DNA of 64,000 bases, taken from contig NZ_QPJK01000001.1 of NCBI RefSeq assembly GCF_003337555.1, forward strand, positions 930,001 through 994,000. Reading direction: 5' to 3'. A program made the translations under genes and the position numbers. This DNA comes from Pseudorhodoferax soli (GTDB lineage Bacteria; Pseudomonadota; Gammaproteobacteria; Burkholderiales; Burkholderiaceae_C). This document shows, one piece after another, positions 28,808-38,195 of this stretch (the first letter of the stretch is position 1; the number at the start of each line of letters is the position of its first letter). The notes under the pieces are model-generated. The model was not told the DNA's origin. It searched no databases and saw nothing but the letters and a program-made list of their open reading frames with translations.

Positions 28808-28869
28808 GACAGGCGGGGAGAACAGACGATGGGAGAATGCGCCGCCCGCAGCACGCCGGGCACCCCTGC

Positions 28870-30582
28870 ATGATGCCCGAAGCCCCGCACCCTCCCGCCC
28901 GCCGGCCCTGGCGCCGCTTCTTCCCGTTCCTCGCCTGGCCCAGGTCGAGCCGCGCCACGCTGCAGGGCGAGGCCATGGCCGGCCTGACGGTGGGCATGAT
29001 GGTGATTCCCCAAGGCGTGGCCTATGCCGCGTTGGCCGGCATGCCCCTGGTGACGGGCATCTACGCCTCGCTGCTGCCGGCGCTGATCGCGGTGCTGTTC
29101 TCGGCCTCCACCCGGCTGTCGGTCGGCCCCACGGCGCTGAGCTGCCTGTTGATCGCCGCCTCCTTGTCCGGCATGGCCGCGCCTGGCAGCCCGCAATGGG
29201 TGAACCTGGCGGTCTGGCTGGCGCTGCTGTCCGGCCTGCTGCAGGTGGTGCTGGGCCTGGCGCGCTTCGGCTGGCTGCTCAACGTGGTCAGCGCGCCGGT
29301 GCTGATGGGCTTCACCCAGGCCGCGGCCGTGCTGATCCTCCTGTCGCAGCTGCGCGACCTGCTGGGCCTGCCGGCCGACTGGCATGCCGCGCAGCTGGCG
29401 CAGCAGGTCAACCCGGGCGCGGCCTTGTTCGGCATCGGTTCGCTGGTGCTGCTGGTGCTGTCGCGCCGGCTGTCGCCCAAGCTGCCGGCTGTGGTGCTGG
29501 TGGTGCTGGCCGCCGCTGCCATCAGCTGGGCCATCGGCTTCGAGGCCACGGGCGGCGCGGTGGTCGGCACGTTGCCGGCCGGCATGCCGCAGCTGTACCT
29601 GCCGCAATGGCCGGGCTGGCAGGACTTCAGCCGGCTGCTGGTGCCGGCCCTGGTGATCACGCTGATCAGCTTCCTGGAGACCGCCTCCAGCGCCAAGGTC
29701 GACAGCCAGAAGGGCGGCCAGCGCTGGGACCAGGACCAGGACCTGATCGGCCAGGGCCTGGCCAAGCTGGCGTCCGGCCTGTCCGGGGCCTTCCCCACCA
29801 GCTCATCGTTCTCGCGCTCAGCACTCAACCTGTATGCCGGTGCCCGCACCGGCTGGGCCACCGTCGCCTCGGTCGTGGTGGTGCTGGCGGCCCTGGTGTG
29901 GTTCACGCCGCTGCTGCACCCGGTGCCACAGGCGGTGCTGGCGGCCATCGTCGTCGCGGCCGTGATGGGCCTGGTCAAGCCGGCATCGTTCGTGCACCTG
30001 TGGCGCGTGTCCCGCGTGGAGGCCGTCACTTCCGGCGTGACTTTCGGCGTGACCGTGCTGTCGGCGCCAGCGCTGTACTGGGGCGTCATCGCCGGCCTGC
30101 TGATGAGCCTGTCGCACTTCCTGTACCAGCGGCTGCATCCGCGCATCATCGAGATCGGCCTGCACCCGGACGGCAGCCTGCGCGACCGCCATCTCTGGCA
30201 CTTGCCCCCGCTGGCACCCCGGCTGTGCGCGCTGCGCATGGACGGCGGCCTGGATTTCGCCTCCGCCAATGCCTTCGAGCGCGCCGTGCTGGAACACCTG
30301 GCCGCCCACCCGGACGCGCGCCACGTTTGCGTGTTCGCGTTGTCCATCAACCACATCGACGCCACCGGGGTCGAGATGTTCGGCCAGCTGCGCAAGGGGC
30401 TGCGCGAGCGCGGCATCTGCCTGCACATCGCCGGCATGAAGCTGCCGGTCGAGCGCGTGCTGTTGCGTGCCGGCGAGCTGCCCGGGCCCGGCGCCGCGCC
30501 CGACCCCCTGCTGCGCCTGTACCGCACCGACGCCGAGGCGCTGGCCGCCCTGCAGCACCCGAGCATCCAAATGCCGGGCTGA
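28870..30582 (+). CDS. SulP family inorganic anion transporter
   Basis: Inner-membrane SLC26/SulP transporter of 570 residues: a membrane part of roughly 430 residues with GLTVGMMVIPQGVAYAALAG and FPTSSSFSRSALN, followed by a C-terminal STAS domain (about 450-555, LSINHIDATGVEMF). Family substrates include sulfate, bicarbonate and C4-dicarboxylates; this one has no neighbour that fixes the cargo. Two tandem ATGs (28870, 28873) are possible starts. Divergent from the nuclease gene with 62 nt between starts. Confidence 0.92.
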   Translation: MMPEAPHPPARRPWRRFFPFLAWPRSSRATLQGEAMAGLTVGMMVIPQGVAYAALAGMPLVTGIYASLLPALIAVLFSASTRLSVGPTALSCLLIAASLSGMAAPGSPQWVNLAVWLALLSGLLQVVLGLARFGWLLNVVSAPVLMGFTQAAAVLILLSQLRDLLGLPADWHAAQLAQQVNPGAALFGIGSLVLLVLSRRLSPKLPAVVLVVLAAAAISWAIGFEATGGAVVGTLPAGMPQLYLPQWPGWQDFSRLLVPALVITLISFLETASSAKVDSQKGGQRWDQDQDLIGQGLAKLASGLSGAFPTSSSFSRSALNLYAGARTGWATVASVVVVLAALVWFTPLLHPVPQAVLAAIVVAAVMGLVKPASFVHLWRVSRVEAVTSGVTFGVTVLSAPALYWGVIAGLLMSLSHFLYQRLHPRIIEIGLHPDGSLRDRHLWHLPPLAPRLCALRMDGGLDFASANAFERAVLEHLAAHPDARHVCVFALSINHIDATGVEMFGQLRKGLRERGICLHIAGMKLPVERVLLRAGELPGPGAAPDPLLRLYRTDAEALAALQHPSIQMPG

Positions 30583-30688
30583 AACACCGGGCGATCCGCC
30601 TCTTTTTCCGGCTTTCGGCGGCGCCCCACGCCAGCGCCGGAGCCGAACCGCGCTGGTAAACTGCGGCGGTTCAACCCCCCACCCATCT

Positions 30689-31459
30689 GTGATCCATCCG
30701 GCCCCGTCCAACCTGGTCGACCTGCACAAGTTGCGCCTGGATGCGGCGCATGCACTGCTGGCGCGCACCGGCACCGCCGAGTTGCCACCCATCGATGGCG
30801 ATGCCACGACGTACATACAGGCTGTGATCGACGGCCTCAACGAGCTCTCGCTGAAGGACGCGCTGACCGGCCTGTCCAACCGGCGCCAGCTCGAGCGGGT
30901 GCTGGAGGCCGAGATCGACCGCGTCGCCCGCTCGGGCGAAGCGGCGCTGCTGCTGATGCTGGACATCGACCATTTCAAATCGGTCAACGACAACTACGGC
31001 CACCTGGCCGGCGACCAGGTGCTGCAGGCCGTGGCACAGGCCCTGGCCGGCTGCATCCGCCCCATGGACACCGCCGCGCGCTATGGCGGGGAAGAGTTCG
31101 CCGTGGTGCTGCCCAGCTGCCAGCCGGCTTTTGGCCAGGTGGTGGCCGAGCGCATCTGCCGCACCATCGAGGCCACGCCCATCCGGGTGTCGCCCAGCGT
31201 GGACCTGCGCGTGACGGTCAGCATCGGCGGCGCGTTCGCGCTGCAGTGGATCCGCTCCACCACCGAGCTGTGGGTCGACCGCGCGGACCAGCAGCTCTAC
31301 GTTGCCAAGACCGGCGGGCGCAACCGGCTGTGCCTGGAAGAGCAACCCGACAGCACCGTCAGCGCGGAGGAAAAACACTTGCTGTTCGGCCATCTGGCCG
31401 CCGCAGATCCCGCCTGGATCGACATGAGTTCTGGCGCCGCCCCCGGCGGCGCTGTGTAA
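30689..31459 (+). CDS. diguanylate cyclase (GGDEF domain)
   Basis: Cytoplasmic enzyme of 256 residues making cyclic di-GMP. The GGDEF domain (about 53-225) has the active site GGEEF (133-137) and the inhibitory RxxD site (Arg124-Asp127) five residues earlier, so product feedback is likely. The short N-terminal part (1-50) is helical with no recognised sensor domain. GTG at 30689 is the only start placing a short leader; no ATG fits. It is 10 nt upstream of a FlhG/MinD-like ATPase gene and probably cotranscribed. Confidence 0.88.
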   Translation: MIHPAPSNLVDLHKLRLDAAHALLARTGTAELPPIDGDATTYIQAVIDGLNELSLKDALTGLSNRRQLERVLEAEIDRVARSGEAALLLMLDIDHFKSVNDNYGHLAGDQVLQAVAQALAGCIRPMDTAARYGGEEFAVVLPSCQPAFGQVVAERICRTIEATPIRVSPSVDLRVTVSIGGAFALQWIRSTTELWVDRADQQLYVAKTGGRNRLCLEEQPDSTVSAEEKHLLFGHLAAADPAWIDMSSGAAPGGAV

Positions 31460-31469
31460 GAGGAACACG

Positions 31470-32297
31470 ATGAGCGATCCCTCCACCCCCAAGTCCGTAC
31501 CGCCGGCACTCGGCGCCAGGGTCCTGGCCGTCACCAGCGGCAAGGGCGGCGTGGGCAAGACATTTCTTTCCGCCAACCTGGCGGCGGCCCTCGCGCGGCG
31601 CGGCCAGCGCGTGCTGGTGCTGGACGCCGACCTCGGCCTGGCCAATCTCGACGTGGTGCTCAACCTGCACCCCAAGATCACGCTGCACGACGTGTTCACG
31701 GGCAAGGCCACCATCGCCGAGGCCATCGTCAAGGCGCCGGGCGGCTTCTCGGTGCTGCTGGCCGGCTCTGGCATGGTCGAGTACTCGCGGCTCACACCCG
31801 AAGTACGCGACGAGTTCCTGGGCGTGATCCGCAGCGTGATGCCCAACTACGACGTGCTGCTGCTGGACACCGGCGCCGGCATCTCCGACGTGGTGCTGTT
31901 CGCGGTGTCCCTGGCCTCGGAGGTCGTGGTCGTGGCCACGCCCGAGCCGACCTCGCTGACCGATGCCTACGCGGCCATCAAGGTGCTGGCCACCCAGCAC
32001 AAGCGCCAGCATGTGCGCATGGTCATCAACCAGACCGCCCGCCCCGGCGATGGCCGGGCCATCACCTCGCAGCTGCAGCAGGTGCTCGACCGCTTCGTGA
32101 CCAGCGCCACCGGCCGCTCCGTGCGCCTGATCCACCTGGGCGACATCCCGGGCGACCCCGCCGTCCGCGAGGCCGTGATGCGGCGCCAGTTGCTGATGGT
32201 CAGCGCGCCGGGCAGCCCGGCGGCCATGGCCGTGACCGAACTGGCGCGCAAGCTCGACGAGACGGTGATCTCCCGCGCCGACGGCGCCGCCAACTGA
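31470..32297 (+). CDS. MinD/FlhG-family ATPase
   Basis: ParA/MinD-type ATPase of 275 residues. The deviant Walker A is SGKGGVGKT (23-31), followed by VLVLDADLGLANLDVVLNL and DVLLLDTGAGISD. The layout matches FlhG/FleN/YlxH proteins that set flagellar number, yet no flagellar gene is in the window. Its partner is the diguanylate cyclase gene 10 nt upstream. It may instead position pili or another polar machine; the type IV pilus operon is nearby but on the other strand. Confidence 0.85.
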   Translation: MSDPSTPKSVPPALGARVLAVTSGKGGVGKTFLSANLAAALARRGQRVLVLDADLGLANLDVVLNLHPKITLHDVFTGKATIAEAIVKAPGGFSVLLAGSGMVEYSRLTPEVRDEFLGVIRSVMPNYDVLLLDTGAGISDVVLFAVSLASEVVVVATPEPTSLTDAYAAIKVLATQHKRQHVRMVINQTARPGDGRAITSQLQQVLDRFVTSATGRSVRLIHLGDIPGDPAVREAVMRRQLLMVSAPGSPAAMAVTELARKLDETVISRADGAAN

Positions 32298-32319
32298 AGC
32301 AGTGCCGGCGACGCCGGCC

Positions 32320-32562
32320 TTACTTGCGCCAGCCGCGCGGCTCCAGCGGCGCGTGCGAAGTGTCCCACTTGGACTGCGGCGTCATCACCTCGCCGCAATG
32401 TTCGCAGCGCCTGCCGGCATGGTCGGCCTGCTCGCCGCAATGCGGGCATGGCGCCAGGCACGCTGGCGGGCGTGTCTGCGGAACGATACCGACAGCCCGC
32501 GCCACGGCAATGCATTTGCGCGCAAAACCACGCAAGCCCCGGTTCGGATCGGTATCGGTCAT
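32320..32562 (-). CDS. small double zinc-ribbon protein
   Basis: Protein of 80 residues with a CPHCGEQ...CEHCGE pair of CxxC knuckles (about residues 39-58), which should bind one zinc. The N-terminal half is basic, and the C-terminal half ends SHAPLEPRGWRK. A GAGGAA ribosome site lies about 8 nt before the ATG. I do not recognise the family; it may bind nucleic acid or a protein partner. Converges on the FlhG-like gene with 22 nt between stops. Confidence 0.65.
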   Translation of the reverse strand: MTDTDPNRGLRGFARKCIAVARAVGIVPQTRPPACLAPCPHCGEQADHAGRRCEHCGEVMTPQSKWDTSHAPLEPRGWRK

Positions 32563-32633
32563 TCAGACATTCCTCGCAAGAAACTACATTTTTGCAAGAC
32601 GCCAGCGAATCGGCAACAGGAAACGCGCGCTCT

Positions 32634-33578
32634 TCAGCCAGATGATGGAGGTTGCGCGGTCAGGATCCAGCCCTCCAGCGGATCGCAGCCGGCCGGCATG
32701 CCGAAGCGGGTGTCGCCGGCTGCATGCCTGGCCTGCGCCCATGCGGCCTGCACCAGGCACAGCGTGGCGTCGAGCAGGTCGCCGCTGCCGTCGTCCAGCA
32801 TGGCCGCCCGCGCTGGCGGCGGCAGCACCAGGCGCAAGCCCAGGCGGGGCGCGCCCGCGCCTTCGCACAACACGGCCAGCAGGTCGGCGCGCGCCTGGCG
32901 CCGGGCCGGCGTCTGGCGCAGCGGGTCGTCGCTCTTGTAGCTGCGCCGGCCGCCCAAGGTCTCGCGCGCAAGCAGGCCCGGGTAGGCCTCCAGGGCCACG
33001 CGCCGCCGGTCGCCATCGGCCAGCCCGGGAAGGTGCACCCCGGCCGCGCGCAGCAGCGGAACGCCGGCATGCAGCATCCAGGCGACAGGCGGGTTGACCC
33101 ACTTCATCGACGGACTCGCCCCTGCTGGGCCGTCGGTCGCGCGGTGGGCGAACTTGCCACCCACCGGGCGGGCGGCGCAGAAGGCCTGGAACAGGGCGCG
33201 CAACTCCGGCCGCGTGAGGCTGGCGTAGTGCGCCATGCAGGCGGCCCAGTCGGTCGGCCAGTCCAGCGCCAGCACCAGTTCGCGCGGAAGGCCGAACGGC
33301 AGGTCGAAGCCGCCAATCCAGTCGGCGGGCTGGGCGAGCCAGGTGCCGAAGTCCGCCAGCGTGGTGAAGTGTTCGAAGTGGTCCAGCCGGACGGTGCGGC
33401 CGTGCAGCTGGCCGAGCGCCAGCACGATGGGTTTGCGGCGCGTGGGGCTGCTGCTGAAGTCGCAGCCGAGCAGCGTCGGGGGAGGGGCCGGGATGGTCAG
33501 CGGTTCCAGCAGTTCTGGACGGTTTCGGTGCCAGATCGATCGCGAGCGCCGGTGTGGGTCAAGGTCAGGTTGCCGCAC
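32634..33578 (-). CDS. DUF429 family protein (start uncertain)
   Basis: Protein with LLGCDFSSSPTRRKPIVLALG near its N-terminus and GGFDLPFGLPRELV, VALEAYPGLLAR and DDGSGDLLDATLC further on, the pattern of DUF429, a predicted RNase H-fold nuclease-like family of unknown role. The start is a problem: between the pilE stop and the DFSS motif there is no ATG, GTG or TTG. The nearest canonical codon keeping the motif is GTG at 33578, inside pilE, which is used here; a non-standard CTG at 33500 is the alternative. The 314-residue length includes about 26 residues from that overlap. Confidence 0.7.
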   Translation of the reverse strand: MRQPDLDPHRRSRSIWHRNRPELLEPLTIPAPPPTLLGCDFSSSPTRRKPIVLALGQLHGRTVRLDHFEHFTTLADFGTWLAQPADWIGGFDLPFGLPRELVLALDWPTDWAACMAHYASLTRPELRALFQAFCAARPVGGKFAHRATDGPAGASPSMKWVNPPVAWMLHAGVPLLRAAGVHLPGLADGDRRRVALEAYPGLLARETLGGRRSYKSDDPLRQTPARRQARADLLAVLCEGAGAPRLGLRLVLPPPARAAMLDDGSGDLLDATLCLVQAAWAQARHAAGDTRFGMPAGCDPLEGWILTAQPPSSG

Positions 33579-33934
33579 TTGTCGCCGACCTGGGCACCTT
33601 GCGGTGTGGCCGTGAGCGTGAACGTGCGGCCCCTGTCCGCCTCGGTTCCACCGGTCGGGGACTCCAGGGCGATCGTGTAGCGCCCGGACTGCAGCCTCTG
33701 CAGGTTGGCAGGAAACGCCGCCGTCAGCGGATAAACACCGTTGGCCGTCGCAGCGCGCTCCATCCACTGAGCCGCCTGAAGCAATCCAGCCCGCGCTTCC
33801 GAGCGCGCCCCGCGGCGCACATACTCGGTGTAGTTCGGCAGCGCGATGGCCACGAGGATGGCCGCAATGGCCACCGTGATCATCATTTCGATCAGCGTGA
33901 AGCCACGCACGCGGCGCAAAGGTGTGAATCTCAT
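33497..33934 (-). CDS. pilE: type IV minor pilin, PilE-like
   Basis: Prepilin of 145 residues. The leader ends RRVRG and PilD would cut before FTLIEMM, leaving N-methylated Phe and the key Glu5; a hydrophobic helix follows (MMITVAIAAILVAIALP). A C-terminal cysteine pair (KCGNL ... QNCWN) forms the D-loop. It overlaps pilY1 by 4 nt (ATGA) and is the last gene of the minor-pilin operon. It resembles the PilE minor pilin of Pseudomonas and Acinetobacter rather than a major pilin, given the context. Confidence 0.9.
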   Translation of the reverse strand: MRFTPLRRVRGFTLIEMMITVAIAAILVAIALPNYTEYVRRGARSEARAGLLQAAQWMERAATANGVYPLTAAFPANLQRLQSGRYTIALESPTGGTEADRGRTFTLTATPQGAQVGDKCGNLTLTHTGARDRSGTETVQNCWNR

Positions 33935-36900
33935 TGCAGTTGGCGCCAGTTCGGGCGCAGCGGAATTTCGGGCATGCGCTTGAGCTTGTCCGTCCGGTTG
34001 TCCGAGCCCATGCGCACCTGTTCGGCTTTGGTCGTCACACCGTTCTCGGCGCCCGAAGCTGTCATGCGCGAGGTGTTCAAGTCGCTCTTGACGCCGCTGG
34101 ACAGGTATTCGCCGTCGCCGTTGGTGTCCATCACCTGGATGGAAGGGCGCTTGCCGTCCATGATGTTGAGCAGCGTGCGGTACTTCTTCAATTCGGTGGA
34201 GGGCGGCAGGCAGGACTCGTCGGCGGTGTTGCCGCCGGCCGCCGGGATCTCGGAGATCAACTCGATGATGTTGCTGTCGTCGAAGAAGCTCATCTGCGCC
34301 ACCACGCGTTCACCGGCAGCCGGCAGGTGGAGGTACCAGCCCTTCTTCTGGTTGTCGCCGCTGTAGGGCACCTCGTTCTGCGTGACGGTGAAGAACGTAC
34401 GCGCGCTGCTGAGGCCCGACCCCGCGATGGCGGTGGCATCGACCGACTGCTGCACCAGGTTGGTCACCCCGCTGCCCACGGGCGTCGCCGTGCCGTCCAC
34501 CACCACCTTGCCCGACTGCAGCTTGTACTGGGTGCCGTCCAGCACCGAATAGATGCTTTGCACGGACACATCCGTGCGGTCCGCTTCCGTCAGGTTACGA
34601 CCGGTGCCGAAGGCCACCATCAGGCCCTTGGCGCCCCGCTGGTTGGCGCGCACGATGGGTGGTGCGACGATGGGCTGCGGCGTATTGAGATTGCCCACCG
34701 TGCTGTACAGCGGCGCGCCGGAGAAGGCCACGTTCCATTCCGACGCCGTCGCAGAGCCCACATCGAACTTCCACATGTTGCCGCGCAGGTCACCGGCATA
34801 GATGACATCGGGCGTGCCGTTGCCATCGATGTCGACCAGGCCAGGGGCCGACAGGCCGTTGCCGGACGCGTTGGGGCCCGTGGTGGCGGCCGCAATGCGC
34901 ACCAGCGCCTTGTCGCCGTCCAGGTACTGGACCAGCAGCACCGGCCGTTCGCTGGTGCTGTTGTAGCCGTTGCCCATGACCACGGCCCAGCGGCCGTTGT
35001 TCATGCGCACGATCTGCGTGGTCTTCTGGGCGTTGCCGTCCTCCACGACCGGCGCTGTCGTGATGTGGCCGATGTCCCGCCGCGCGTCGTTCGCGTCGGC
35101 ATAGGTTTCGGCCGCGGCCGCGGTCTTGTCCATCACCACCAGCGTGGCCGCGTTGGCCTTGGAGAAGTTGGAGGCCTGAGCCGTGTTGTCGGTGGCGATG
35201 CTGCCCGGGTTGGTCACGTCCAGCACGAAGTAGCCCTTGCCGCCGGCACCCAGCGTGCCGACGAGCAGCGTGCGCCAGTCCGGTGTCGATGTGTTGCCCA
35301 GGTTCACATCGCCGCTGAACGGCGAGCCGTCCACGTAATAGCGGTGGCCATAGGCGCTGCGGGTGAGGTCGGGCAGGTTGGCGTAGACGCCGCGTGGCAC
35401 ATAGGCGATCTTCTCGCTGCCGTCTGCACCCGAGAAACCATGCAGCATGCCGTCGTTCGCGCCGACATACAGCATCGGCAGGCGCTTGGCGTGCCGGTTG
35501 GCGAAGGCCCGGTAGCTGTCGAACGTGTAGTTGCCGACCGGGTCGGCCACGTACCACAGGGCCGAGTTGACGGTGTCGCCCTGGCGCGAGCCGCGCTTGC
35601 GGAATGTCGTGCCTTCCAGGCTGCGGTCGCCGCGCAGGAAGTTCAAGCGTTGCACGGCCACGGCCTCGGCAACCTCGCCCACGCCTTCGGCCTTGAGCAA
35701 GGTCTTCTGCCCCGCGCTCAGGGCAGGCAGCGTCGGGGTGGCATCCTGCGTCCACTGGAACGAGGTGCCGCCCGCGGGCGAGCCGTCGGCCCAGGTCAGG
35801 ATCAGCCGGTTCGTGATGTCCGACGCGCTCAGCAGGTCGAGCTTGTCTGCCGTCGTGCGGTTGGCGGTGCCCCAACCTTCGGTGGCCGTCGTGGTCACGG
35901 CGCCGGTGTTGATGTTCTGCGCCACCGTGTCGGCGCGCAACGAGCCCATCCAGGTCAGCGTTTCGCCCTCCCGCACGGCAGAGGCGATGTAGCTCGCCGT
36001 GTACTGCGTGGTGGGGTTGCGGGCGATCGAGGCCGAGGCATTGGCATAACTGGCGACCGGCGTGCTGCTGTCCGCGATGATTTCGCTGAAGATCTCGCGG
36101 AACGCCGCCACCAGGCTGGCGGCGTCGGTGCTGGCGATGAACTTGCCCCGGCTGTTGATGGCCATGTGCCACAGCTCGGTCTTGCGCGCCTCGCCGTTGG
36201 TCGTCAGCGCGTCCAGCAGGTTGCTGCTTTCCGTGAGGCTCACGGAATTGTTGACCATGGGGTCGGGCCAGGCCCGAACACCCGTGACAAGGTCAGGCAA
36301 GGAACCGCCATAGGTGTCGTTGGTGGCCAGGTCCCACACCGGATACAGCGCGAAAGTGCCTGTTGTCTTCCACCGTGCGGCATCGCCGAAGCCGATGGTG
36401 TAGGTGGTCATGTGCTGCCAGGTGGCCGGGTCGTTGCGCGGATTCCAGAAAGGCTCTACCTCGAGTTCGATCAAGCCAGAGCGGAAAGTCTGGCCGGTGC
36501 TTTGCTTGATGCGCGGCAACACGTTGTTCGCCAGTCCCGGCGCCAGGTCGGTCGACCAATAGTAGAAGGCGAGGTCTGCCAACGTGCTGACGGGCACAGA
36601 CTTGCCGGAGTAGGTGAACGAACGTCCTCCCGCCCCACGGTACACCGCAGTCTGGCGGCTGTTAACGTCATACACGGTCCCGGCGTCATCGGGCAGCGTC
36701 AAGCGCGTGCGGTCCAGGTCGGCGTTGGTCGTCGGCCGCGCAACGTCGGTGCCGAAGCCTGCGAACGTGAAGTTCCAGCCCCCGTCGGTCATCATGACGT
36801 TGTAGGACTTGCGGCAGGAAAGCGGGGTGGTGGCGGGGGCCGTGAAGGCGACCGAGCCCGGCACATTGGCCCAGGGACTCTCTGCATCGGTCACCGAGCC

Positions 36901-37425
36901 GTTGCGCAGGTAGTCGCCGGCCGCAATGTACGCGTGGTGCGTGGGCGTCGATCCCGAGGCGCTGAGCCGGGTGTTTGGCGACGAGGCTGCGCCGGGCTGC
37001 CCCACCCAGTTCAGGAAGTTGGCCCGGTGTGTCGCATCGAGCACGCGCATGCGGTTCAGGTTGTTGCAGCCGCCGGTGGCAGACGGAATGCTCCGGCAGG
37101 TGTTCATCGTGTTCCAGGCCAGGCGGATCGAGCCGTCCGGGATGTTCTGCGCCCCGGGGTCGAACAGCTGGCGCAGGGCACTCTTGAGCGCGTACATGCG
37201 CGAGGTGATCCTGGTCTCGTTCTGCGTCGTGCCGCCGTTTGTGTAGTAGCCCATGCTCCCGGAATCGTCGAGCGTGAGGATCACGTTCGGCGCAGGCTGG
37301 CGGCTGGACGAGCCCGCTGGATACTGCGCCAGCGGCAGTTGCTCGGCGAATGCCACGGGCGGCAGGCCCATGCTGGCGATCAGCACGCTCAAGAGCGTGC
37401 GCCTGGCCTGGGGATGTGGGCGCAT
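33931..37425 (-). CDS. pilY1: pilus tip adhesin/assembly protein PilY1
   Basis: Large secreted protein of 1164 residues at the pilus tip, involved in adhesion and surface sensing. A signal peptide (1-27, VAFA-EQ) is followed by a von Willebrand A-like region with the MIDAS start DDSGS (Asp53, Ser55, Ser57). The C-terminal part is the PilC/PilY1 beta-propeller with GANDGMLHGFSG and the calcium loop DIDGNGTPDVIYAGD. AAGGAGG sits 5 nt before the ATG at 37425. Flanked by pilX and pilE in the standard operon order. Confidence 0.94.
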   Translation of the reverse strand: MRPHPQARRTLLSVLIASMGLPPVAFAEQLPLAQYPAGSSSRQPAPNVILTLDDSGSMGYYTNGGTTQNETRITSRMYALKSALRQLFDPGAQNIPDGSIRLAWNTMNTCRSIPSATGGCNNLNRMRVLDATHRANFLNWVGQPGAASSPNTRLSASGSTPTHHAYIAAGDYLRNGSVTDAESPWANVPGSVAFTAPATTPLSCRKSYNVMMTDGGWNFTFAGFGTDVARPTTNADLDRTRLTLPDDAGTVYDVNSRQTAVYRGAGGRSFTYSGKSVPVSTLADLAFYYWSTDLAPGLANNVLPRIKQSTGQTFRSGLIELEVEPFWNPRNDPATWQHMTTYTIGFGDAARWKTTGTFALYPVWDLATNDTYGGSLPDLVTGVRAWPDPMVNNSVSLTESSNLLDALTTNGEARKTELWHMAINSRGKFIASTDAASLVAAFREIFSEIIADSSTPVASYANASASIARNPTTQYTASYIASAVREGETLTWMGSLRADTVAQNINTGAVTTTATEGWGTANRTTADKLDLLSASDITNRLILTWADGSPAGGTSFQWTQDATPTLPALSAGQKTLLKAEGVGEVAEAVAVQRLNFLRGDRSLEGTTFRKRGSRQGDTVNSALWYVADPVGNYTFDSYRAFANRHAKRLPMLYVGANDGMLHGFSGADGSEKIAYVPRGVYANLPDLTRSAYGHRYYVDGSPFSGDVNLGNTSTPDWRTLLVGTLGAGGKGYFVLDVTNPGSIATDNTAQASNFSKANAATLVVMDKTAAAAETYADANDARRDIGHITTAPVVEDGNAQKTTQIVRMNNGRWAVVMGNGYNSTSERPVLLVQYLDGDKALVRIAAATTGPNASGNGLSAPGLVDIDGNGTPDVIYAGDLRGNMWKFDVGSATASEWNVAFSGAPLYSTVGNLNTPQPIVAPPIVRANQRGAKGLMVAFGTGRNLTEADRTDVSVQSIYSVLDGTQYKLQSGKVVVDGTATPVGSGVTNLVQQSVDATAIAGSGLSSARTFFTVTQNEVPYSGDNQKKGWYLHLPAAGERVVAQMSFFDDSNIIELISEIPAAGGNTADESCLPPSTELKKYRTLLNIMDGKRPSIQVMDTNGDGEYLSSGVKSDLNTSRMTASGAENGVTTKAEQVRMGSDNRTDKLKRMPEIPLRPNWRQLQ

Positions 37426-37436
37426 CGTGGCCTCCT

Positions 37437-38195
37437 TCAGTTCGAGATCTTCTGCCGCACAAACGTCGACTGCAGCACCACCATGGTGTTCGGTTTGTTG
37501 CCGAAGGCAATCGCCGTGATGCGGTAGATCACGTTGGGGTTCAGGTTGAGTTCGAGTTTGGCCCGCCCCGGCAGCAGGCCCATGCCCGTGTCGTAGGGCA
37601 TGACCTCGACCCAGTACCAGGCGCCGGCATCCCATCGCTGCGACGGCACCAGCAGAGGATTGACGTTGGCGGTGCTGCCGGCCGGTGGGCGCGCGCCCGT
37701 GTATTCGCCGTAGCGCGCGGCTGCGGCGGTCATGGTCTCGAGCGTCGTCCTGTTGCTCCAGAAGTCCTGCGCACCCGTGCGCTTCTGGCAGATCGCATTG
37801 ATGCATCGCGTCGCGGCCGTGTCCAGATCCGAGAGCAGGCCGACCAGTTGCTTGTTCTCCTCGATGAACTGCAGCACGCCCGGCCCGATGCGGCAAATCC
37901 TGCGGGCGGCGTTCACATCCGCGGGATTGTTCGGATCGGCGGCCGCCACACCGGTGCAGCTCGTGCCGTCGCCGCGCTCGCCACGGATGTCCGACTCGGC
38001 ATCCTGCACCATGGCCTGGGCCGCCTCGAAGGCGCGCTGGTAGTCAGCATCGTTGCCGACGATGGCCTCGTTGACGAGTGCCGAGCGGAAGGCCCACAGC
38101 GCCAGCAGCGAGGAAAGCAGCACCACGATCATCACGACCAGCAGCGAGATGCCGCGCTGGCGCCCGCCGATGGGGCGTGCCGGGCGCGCGCTCAC
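37437..38195 (-). CDS. pilX: type IV pilus minor pilin PilX
   Basis: Minor pilin-like protein of 252 residues that helps prime pilus assembly with PilV, PilW and PilY1. The leader ends GGRQRG before ISLLVVMIVVLLSSLLALWAF; note the lack of Glu at position +5, which is typical for PilX/GspK-type pilins at the tip. GTG at 38195 overlaps the pilW stop by 4 nt (GTGA), and this is the only start that leaves a short leader. Confidence 0.9.
   Translation of the reverse strand: MSARPARPIGGRQRGISLLVVMIVVLLSSLLALWAFRSALVNEAIVGNDADYQRAFEAAQAMVQDAESDIRGERGDGTSCTGVAAADPNNPADVNAARRICRIGPGVLQFIEENKQLVGLLSDLDTAATRCINAICQKRTGAQDFWSNRTTLETMTAAAARYGEYTGARPPAGSTANVNPLLVPSQRWDAGAWYWVEVMPYDTGMGLLPGRAKLELNLNPNVIYRITAIAFGNKPNTMVVLQSTFVRQKISN

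Noticed and set aside
33934-37527. Plus-strand reading frame of about 1200 codons antisense to pilY1
   Set aside because: It is the shadow of a high-GC coding region: rich in His, Arg, Gln and Ala without domains, while the opposite strand encodes PilY1 with a signal peptide, ribosome site and calcium loop.
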